Source: Elymus sibiricus
Taxonomy: Eukaryota > Streptophyta > Magnoliopsida > Poales > Poaceae
Direction of reading: 5' to 3'
DNA: 64,000 bases
Assembly: GCA_039707655.1 (NCBI GenBank)
Contig: CM077665.1
Coordinates: 441,935,531 to 441,999,530, forward strand
Under the pieces are notes generated by a model. That model made no database searches. It was not told where the DNA came from and was given only the letters and a program-made list of their open reading frames with translations. Every line of letters starts with the position of its first letter. The first letter of the stretch is position 1. A program made the translations under genes and the position numbers. This document shows, piece after piece, positions 57,073 to 64,000 of the stretch.

Positions 57073-59850
57073 ACATCCCCAAGCTTAATTCATGTCGTCC
57101 TCAAGTAGGTAAATGATAAAAACAGCTTTTTTTATGCGACATGCTACCCAACATGTAATCTCTTTTAGGTATCATCATTGAGAAATGATGAACTAATTGA
57201 TATCAACACAATAATATCCATGAACATAAACATCATAATCACTACTTTTCAAAATATATGATCCTTAAAGAATGTTATTCCATACTCATTTTGTCATATC
57301 AAGCATGGCCCGACTCTGTCTTCACAACATAAGTATAAATCATGAGCACTCCGGTGTCAAACCAGGCAATTAGATCATACTTCTAATGCGCTTCATCATT
57401 TTCAACTTCACGCAATACATGAGTGTGAACCATGGATATATCATATGGGTGGAATAGAGTATGGTGGTAGAGATCAAAAGGAGTCAAAGTGGAAAGAAAG
57501 TCTCGCATCAACTAGGCGGATCAACGGGCTATGGAGATGCCCATCAATCTATATCAATGCAGGGAGTAGGAATTACCATGCAACGGATGCACTAGAGCTA
57601 TAAATGTATGAGAGCTCAACGGAAGCTAGGTGGGTGTGCATCCAACTTGCTTGCTCATGAAGACCTCGGGCATTTGAGGAAGCCCTTCATCAGAATATGC
57701 AAGCCAAGTTCTATCATGTAAAATTCCCACTAGCATATGAAAATGACAACACAGGAGACTCTCTATATAAAGAACATGGTGCCACTTTGAGGCACAAGTG
57801 TGGTAAATTGATAGTAACACTGCCCCTTCTCTCTTTTCTCTCATGTTTTCCCATGGTGGGCTTTCTTTTTTTCCGCCTCCCCCCATTTCTTTTTTTTATT
57901 TTTCGTCTGGAGTCTCATTCCGACTTGTGGAGGAATCATAGTCTCCATCATCCTTTCCTCACTGGGACAATGCTCTAATAATGATGATCATCACACTTTT
58001 ATTTACTTATAACTCAATATTACAACTCAACATAGAACAATATGACTCTATATGAATGCCTTCGGCTGTGTACCAGGATGTGCAATGATCTAGCGTAACA
58101 TGTAGATAATGATGGACGGTGGTTTTACCACGAGTACTATGGCAGCTACATGATCACCATAGCAATATGATGATGAACACACAAGTCATGTGACGGAACA
58201 GTGGAAGTTGCATGGCAATATATCTCGGAATGGCTATGGATATGTCATAATAGGTAGGTATGGTGGCTGTTTGGAGGAACATATAAGGAGGCTTATGTGT
58301 GATAGAGCATATCATATCACGGGGTTTGGATGAACCGCCGAAGTTTGCACCAACTCTCGAGGTGAGAATGGGGAATGCACAGTACCGAAGAGGCTAGCAA
58401 ATTACGGAAAGGTGAGAGTGCATATATCCATGGATTCACATTAATCATGAAGAACTCATATACTTATTGTAAAGCCTTATTAGCTCTCTCGAAGCAAAGT
58501 ACTAGCACATGCACCTAGGGAGGAGGTTGGTAGGATTTAACCATCGCGCGCCCCCGATTCGAACAACACGATATGATTTCATTTCAGACATACAAATGCT
58601 CACACATCATCACCATGCCAAAGTCAATACTTAGATGAATAACAAATAACAAGCTGTGAATACCGATATTTCTGCTAACCAATAATCATGTACTCATGCC
58701 CTTTCATATTACTACATCAATATAATTAACCAATGTTTCTCTTTAGTGAGCAACATGAAAGTTTTTATTATATCCCCCTTGAATACCTATCCTTTTTGGA
58801 CTAGTCTTATAACGCGTGCCCATTACCGTTCCTATTTCTTATACTCCCAAAATGATTTAAGTGAAGCATGAGAGTTCAATTATTTCTATATTATTTGAAC
58901 GCCGCCGTGCTCTAAAAGATATAAGTGAAGCACTAGAGCAACTGCCTAGCTCAAAACATATAAGTGAAGCATATAGTGTATTCTAACAAATTATGATGAT
59001 CATGTGTCTCTCAAATATGTGTGTCCAGCAAACAATGATTGTGGCAAACTAAAAGAAAAACAAACTATAATACACGAGACTCCAAGCAAAACACATATCA
59101 TGTGATGAATACAAATATAGCTCCAAGTGACATACCGATAGATTGGAGACGAAAGAGGGGATGCCTTCCGGGGCATCCCCAAGATTAGACACTTGGGTCT
59201 TCCTTGAATATTGCCTTGGGGTGCCTTGGGAATCCCCAAGCTTATGCCGCTCCTTATTCCTTGATCCATCGTTGTCTCACCCAAAACTTGAAAACTTCAG
59301 CACACAAAACTCAACAAAACCTCGTGAGATCCGTTAGTATAATTGACATATTAAATACTTTAGGTACTGTTATAAATTGATTCATATTTTACTAATGCAT
59401 AATAGGTACTGTATTCAAACTTATCCATGGCTTATACCCCCGATACAATCCATAGCATCATCAAAACAAGCAACCTATGGAAGCAAAAAACAGAATCTAT
59501 CTAAAACAGAACAGTCTGTAATGATCTGTACTAAAACCATACTTCTGTAACTCCGAAAATTCTGAACAATTAGGACAACCTGGGCAATTTGTATACCAAT
59601 AGCGTGTAAAAAATTCATATCAAAAATACATTCCAGTGAAATCAGATAAATTCTGCACTGGGCGTAAAAGTTTCTATTTTTGCACAACATCAATTCTACT
59701 ATCTTCCAAATCATCCCAAAGGCTTTACTTGGCACAAAGACTAACTTAAACATAAAAACACAATCATTGCAGTAGCAGTAATCATTTCAACACACCAAAA
59801 CAAAAATTAAAACAAAAATTTAAAGATAACTATTGGGTTGCCTCCCAACA
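57073..59850 (-). other. Athila-element 3' internal region, non-coding
   Basis: Starts with the polypurine tract (inverse of acatccccaagcttaattc). In minus sense it is preceded at 59885-59835 by CCTAGCCAGGGGCATTAAAC and TTGTTGGGAGGCAACCC, words typical of grass Athila elements downstream of coding sequence. No frame longer than about 95 codons and none recognisable. A T-run lies at 57880-57900. Confidence 0.6.
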
Positions 59851-59910
59851 AGCGTTATTGTTTAATGCCCCTGGCTAGGCATAATGCATAGTATCAAGTA
59901 TTGCCATCCT

Positions 59911-61200
59911 TCAAGTTGATTCCAAGGTGGCCCTCATAATAGATTCATAAGTTGGTTTAATTCTCTTTCTAGGAAAGGGTTCCATCCATTTCTTTAATGA
60001 AAATTGGAATCTTATATTACCTTTTTTCATGTCAATAATAGCACATATAGTGCGTAGGAAAGGCCTACCAAGTATAATAGGACAAGACGTATTGGCATTC
60101 AATATCAAGCACAATGAAGTCCATGGGTACATAATTTCTATTAGAAAGAATTAGGACATCATTTATTCCACCCAATGGTTTCTTAATAGTGGAATCCGCA
60201 AAATGCAAGTTAGGGGAACATTCATTTATATCGGTGAGACCTAGCACATCACATAAAGATTTAGGTATTGTAGAAACACTAGCACCAAAATCACATAAAT
60301 CAGTGCATTCCTAATCTTTAAGCTTAATTTTAATAGTAGGTTCCCATACATCATGCAACTTTCTAGGTATTTAAACCTCTAACTCAAGTTTCTCCTCATG
60401 AGCTTTTATCATAGCTTCCACAATATGTTTAGTGAAAGCTTTATTTTGTTCATAGGCATTAGGTGAGAGAATCATGGATTGCAACAAGGAAATACATTCA
60501 AGTAAATATAAAATTTCATAATTAAAGTCCTTGTAACCAAAGTAGTTGGTGCATCACTATTTAAAGTTTGATCTCTCCAAACCCACTATTTTCATTTTTA
60601 TCAATAATATCATCACCCTCCGAACAAACGGGACACCTTCTAGCTAAAGTTGACTCATCTCCAGTCCCTTTATCATCAATTTTCATATTAGTAAACAAAG
60701 ATTCAATAGGAGAAACACCAATAATTTTAATGTCTTCATCATGATTACCAAGAGGATGGGACTCTGGTTTAGCACCCATTTTATTTACTAACGTAGTTTG
60801 CTTATCGGAAATCTTTCCTAGCAAATTTTCAGTTAGAGCTAGTTGTGATTGTAGGTTGGCTACTTCATGGTTGACCTCATCAAGTTATTTACTAATAGCA
60901 TCAAGCAGAGTGGAATGTTCGTTAATTTCTTTAGCAAAGAATTTATCGTGTTCCTGTTGTGTAAACATGATATTTTTCATAGAGATTTCTATTTCCACCA
61001 ATCGTTTGTAATAAGCAATGTCATAAAATTTATCCTAAGACATAGTGGCAAACCAAGTAAACAATATAACTAAGCAAGAAAGTAAATAGAAATATATTTT
61101 TTATTTGTATTTTTATAGCAAGCAAATATGAAGGAAAAGAATAAGTAGAACAAGTGAAAGATAATTTGTGTGAAGGGACCTGACGAGAGTTTGATGATGT
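59911..61200 (-). pseudogene. Athila gag end and protease-like remnant, pol absent
   Basis: Minus strand: 60824-60561 (MLGKISDKQTTLVNKMGA, ARRCPVCSEGDDI), then a protease-like part with CDFGASVSTIPKSLC near 60300-60250, LGLTDINECSPNLHFADSTI at 60245-60190 and CPIILGRPFLRTICAIIDMK at 60100-60040. Several frame breaks. Downstream the sequence passes straight to the non-coding 3' region, so reverse transcriptase and integrase are deleted. The element would be non-autonomous. Confidence 0.7.
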
Positions 61201-61201
61201 C

Positions 61202-61219
61202 TCCCCTGCAACGGCACCA
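61202..61219 (-). other. Primer-binding site of the Athila element
   Basis: TGGTGCCGTTGCAGGGGA on the minus strand, close to the TGGCGCCGTTGCCGGGGA used by Athila elements (tRNA-Asp type). It lies 11 bases inside the LTR edge at 61231. Confidence 0.7.
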
Positions 61220-61230
61220 GAAATTCTTCC

Positions 61231-62326
61231 TGCTACTTGTGAGTTGCTTTGGGATTTTCCCCGAAGAGGAGAAGAGATGCAGAACAATAGAGATAAGTAT
61301 TTCCCTCAATGAGAACCAAGGTTATCGAGTGACGTGGCTTGAGACTGCGTCGGTATTTTCCCAAAGAGGAAGGGATGATGCAGCACAGCGACTATAAGTA
61401 TTTCCCTCAATTATGAAACCAAGGTTATCGAACCAGTAGGAGGAACACCACCACCCAATAAGCAGCACCTGCACACAAACAACAAATACTTGCAACCCGA
61501 CGCGAAAGAGAGGTTGTCAATCTCTCTACGGTAAAAAGATAGATTAGGTAGTGATGGATAGGAGAGATAGATCTCTCAAGAACACAAAATAGAAAAGTCA
61601 AATAAAAAGTGCAGCAATATATTTTTGGGTTTTTGGTTTTGTAGATCTAAAAACAAAGATGCAAAAAGATAGAACGGAAAGCAATATGTTGGAAAAGTAG
61701 ACCCAGGGGCCGTAGGATTCACTAGTGGCTTCTCTCATGAGTATAGCGCACGGTGGGTGAACAAATTACTGTTGGGCAGTTGATAGAAAATCGAATAGTC
61801 ATGACGATATCCAAGGCGATGATCGTTATATAGGCATCACGTCCAAGATAAGTAGGCCGACTCCTGCCTACATCTACCACTATTACTCCACACATCGACC
61901 GCTATCTAGCATGCATCTAGTGTATTAAGTTCATGGAAAACGGAGTAATGCAATAAGAACGATGGCATGATGTAGACAAGATCTATTCATGTAGGAATAG
62001 ACCCCATCTTGTTATCCTTAATGGCAACGATACATGCGTGCCTTGCTGCCCCTTCTGTCACTGGGAAAGGACACCGCAAGATCGAACCCATCACAAAGCA
62101 CCTCTTCCCATGGCAAGAAAAATCGATCTAGTCGGCCTAACTAAACCAAAGATTCGAAGAAGAAATACGAGGCTATAAGTAATCATGCATATAAGAGATC
62201 AAAGAAGACTCAAATAATATTCATGGATAGAAACTGATCATGAACTCAAAATTCATCGGATCCCAACAAACACACCGCAAAAGTTTACATCAAATAGATC
62301 TCCAAGAGAACATTGTATTGAGAATC

Positions 62327-62364
<38 letters not shown>

Positions 62365-62927
62365 GCCATCTAGCTACTGCCTACGGACCCGTAGGTCTAT
62401 GGTGGACTACTCACACATCATCGGAGAGGCACCTATGAAGAAGATGAACCCCTCCGTGAGGGTGTTTAGATTGGATCTCGAGGTTCTGGAACTTGCGGCG
62501 GCTGGAATTGTGTTTTGTCGACTCCCCTAGGGTTTTCCGAATATTTGAGAATTTATAGGCATCAGAGGCGGTGCAGAGGGGCCCCGTGGAGGGCACAACC
62601 CATCAGGGCGCGCCGGGGGCCCCCTGGCGCGCCCTGGTGGGTTGTGCTCTCCACAGCCCACCTTCATGGCTATTTTTTGGCCCACTGGGTGTCTTCTGGT
62701 CCAGAAAAAATCTCCAAAAAGTTTCGTCGCGATTGGACTCCGTTTGGTACTGATATTCTGCGAAGTAAAAAACAAGCAAAAACAGCAACTGGCATGTTGG
62801 CACTATGTCAATAGGTTAGTCCCAAAAAATGATATAAAGTTTTTATAAAATGATTCTAAAACATCCAAGAATGATAATATAACGGCATGGAACAAGCAAA
62901 AATTATAGATACGTTGGAGACGTATCA
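61231..62927 (-). repeat. Athila-type LTR, second copy
   Basis: 1697 bases, from TGATACGTCTCCAACG (62927) to ...CTCACAAGTAGCA (61231) in minus sense. It contains a (GA)n tract at 62331-62360, a tandemly duplicated block of about 110 bases at its 3' end (61245-61340 and 61345-61440), and a strong hairpin at 62593-62647. Confidence 0.85.
62593..62647 (-). other. 55-nt LTR hairpin
   Basis: gcacaaccca, one mismatch, cagggcgcgcc, an apex of G and C, then the inverse arms ggcgcgccctg and tgggttgtgc: a 22-position stem with a single mismatch. It corresponds in position to 22979-23043 in the related solo LTR. Confidence 0.75.
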
Positions 62928-64000
62928 GCATCCCCAAGCTTAATTCCTACTCGTCCCCGAGTAGGTAAATGATAAACACAGAATTTTTGATGTGGAATGA
63001 TGCCTAACATGTTCATCATATTCTTTTATTTTGTATAGCATGGACATTTGGACTTGTAAATGATTCAAAGCAATAGTCTAGTTTTAACATAATGACTTCA
63101 ATACTAAAGCATGCCAACAAGTAACCATGTCTTTCAAAATATCAACACTAAAGAAAGTTATCCCTGGCCCATTATGCTCAATCATTGATCCATTCATGAA
63201 ACACACTCAAATATTAGCTATGCACAATGCTCAAGTACGATCATAGTGCCCCCTAGTTGGTGCTTTATAAGAGAAGATGGAGACTCAAAGTAAAAATAAA
63301 AATTGCATAAAGTAAATAGATAGGCCCTTCGCAGAGGGAAGTAGGGATTTGTAGAGGTGCCACAGCTCAAAGTTTTAAATTGAGATAGAATTTTTTTTGG
63401 GTGGCATGCTTTTCCTGTCAACGAAAACGATAAAGTAGCTCACAATACTTTCCATGCTAGCTATATCATAGGCGGTTCCCAAACAGAAAATAAAGTTTAT
63501 TCCTTTTTCCACCAAACTTTCACTTTCCATGGCGGGCCGTATCCACGGTTGCCTTCCATACCAACACTTTCCAAGGAATTTATTATTTGACAACATAAAG
63601 TAAATATTTTTTTCTTTTTCATTTTGGGAATGGGCATCCCTATTACAGCTGCACTCTCGTGCAATGACAAGTGAATAAACACTCATCTTGAGAATAACAC
63701 ATCTAGCATGGAAAAATATTGGACACTCCCCACCATTTCATGAGCAGTACGAGCACACAAAAAGAGAAAATTTATTTTGAAAATTTAGAGATGGCACATA
63801 CAAATTTGCTTGGAACGGCATGGAAATACCGCATATAGGTAGGTATGGTGGACTCATAAGGCAAAACTTGGTTTAAGGTTTTTGGATGCACAAGTAGTAT
63901 TTCTACTTTGTACAAATGGAGGCTAGCAAATAGATTGAGAAGCAACCAAACCAAGAAACGAAAATTCACATAAGTGAGCATTGAGCATAACTAACACCGA
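62928..64000 (-). other. Second copy of Athila 3' internal sequence, to window end
   Basis: gcatccccaagcttaattcctactcgtccccgagtaggtaaatgataaa at its start is closely related to 57073 onward. No open frame of note. It shows that the LTR at 61231-62927 has 3'-internal sequence on its right and 5'-internal sequence on its left. Confidence 0.65.

Larger units (their letters stand above)
26765..64000 (-). mobile_element. Athila-lineage Gypsy element, outermost layer of the nest, runs off the right edge
   Basis: In minus orientation: LTR (57072 back to 26765, interrupted by the 26823-55547 insertion), internal 57073-61230, a second LTR 61231-62927, then another stretch of 3'-type internal sequence to the window end. 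Both LTRs begin TGATACGTCTCCAACG-like and are each preceded by the same polypurine tract, AAGCTTGGGGATG. The primer-binding site is at 61202-61219 (TGGTGCCGTTGCAGGGGA). Left flank gtagg (26760-26764) is the presumed target duplication; its partner must lie right of the window. The repeated LTR-internal-LTR-internal order implies a tandem arrangement. Confidence 0.75.

Noticed and set aside
1..64000. tRNA, rRNA or other structural RNA genes
   Set aside because: I looked for tRNA-like boxes and rRNA words on both strands and saw none beyond the primer-binding sites of the retroelements. A covariance-model scan would be decisive.

Overview
This window looks like intergenic chromosome from a grass of the wheat tribe (Triticeae: wheat, Aegilops, barley or rye). 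No sequence search was run. The evidence is a BARE/Angela-type Copia element, Tat- and Athila-lineage Gypsy elements, CACTA elements with CACTA...TAGTG ends, and plant gene fragments with GT-AG introns. It is almost entirely nested transposable elements. The only gene that looks intact is the 5' part of a VAP27-family (MSP-domain) gene at the left edge on the minus strand. An F-box/FBD pseudogene and a B3-like gene remnant are also present.

Layout. 1-1.1 kb: VAP27-like gene, minus strand, running off the left edge. 2.5-5.1 kb: a 31-bp copy of part of a VAP exon, an AT-rich stretch and an Athila-type remnant. 5.6-7.6 kb: repeats rich in cacac/gtgtg and a B3-like gene. 7.6-17.1 kb: a decayed Copia element with 2.1-kb LTRs, minus orientation. 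17.6-20.3 kb: a solo Gypsy-type LTR. 20.3-22.1 kb: a roughly 500-bp tandem array. 22.4-25.9 kb: F-box/FBD pseudogene, plus strand, split by a solo LTR (22710-24369) with an exact 5-bp target duplication. 26.0-26.6 kb: a short CACTA-like element. 26.8 kb to the end: one large nest.

The nest has six layers, and most junctions can be read to the base. (1) An Athila-lineage Gypsy element in minus orientation: LTR 26765-57072 when interrupted, internal region 57073-61230, LTR 61231-62927, then more internal sequence. (2) In its first LTR, a Tat-lineage Gypsy element at 26823-55547, minus strand, TSD acatt. (3) In that element's integrase, a 17.3-kb CACTA element at 33860-51123, TSD aaa. (4) In the CACTA protease-like gene, a solo LTR at 36602-50368, TSD gtcat. 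(5) In that LTR, a composite Gypsy element with a large inverted repeat, about 36762-49003. (6) In one arm of that repeat, a 1.97-kb CACTA element at 45070-47039, TSD tta; the other arm keeps the empty site.

Both Tat-type elements carry a spliced open reading frame antisense to pol, lying between pol and the 3' LTR. In the composite element an inverted copy of this antisense gene has become joined in frame to the sense-strand gag-protease. The result is an uninterrupted 504-codon chimeric frame (39940-41454). This, with the 3-kb palindrome around it, is the most unusual structure here. Nothing in the window looks like a complete autonomous transposon: pol genes carry stops and frameshifts, and the large CACTA lacks a recognisable transposase core.
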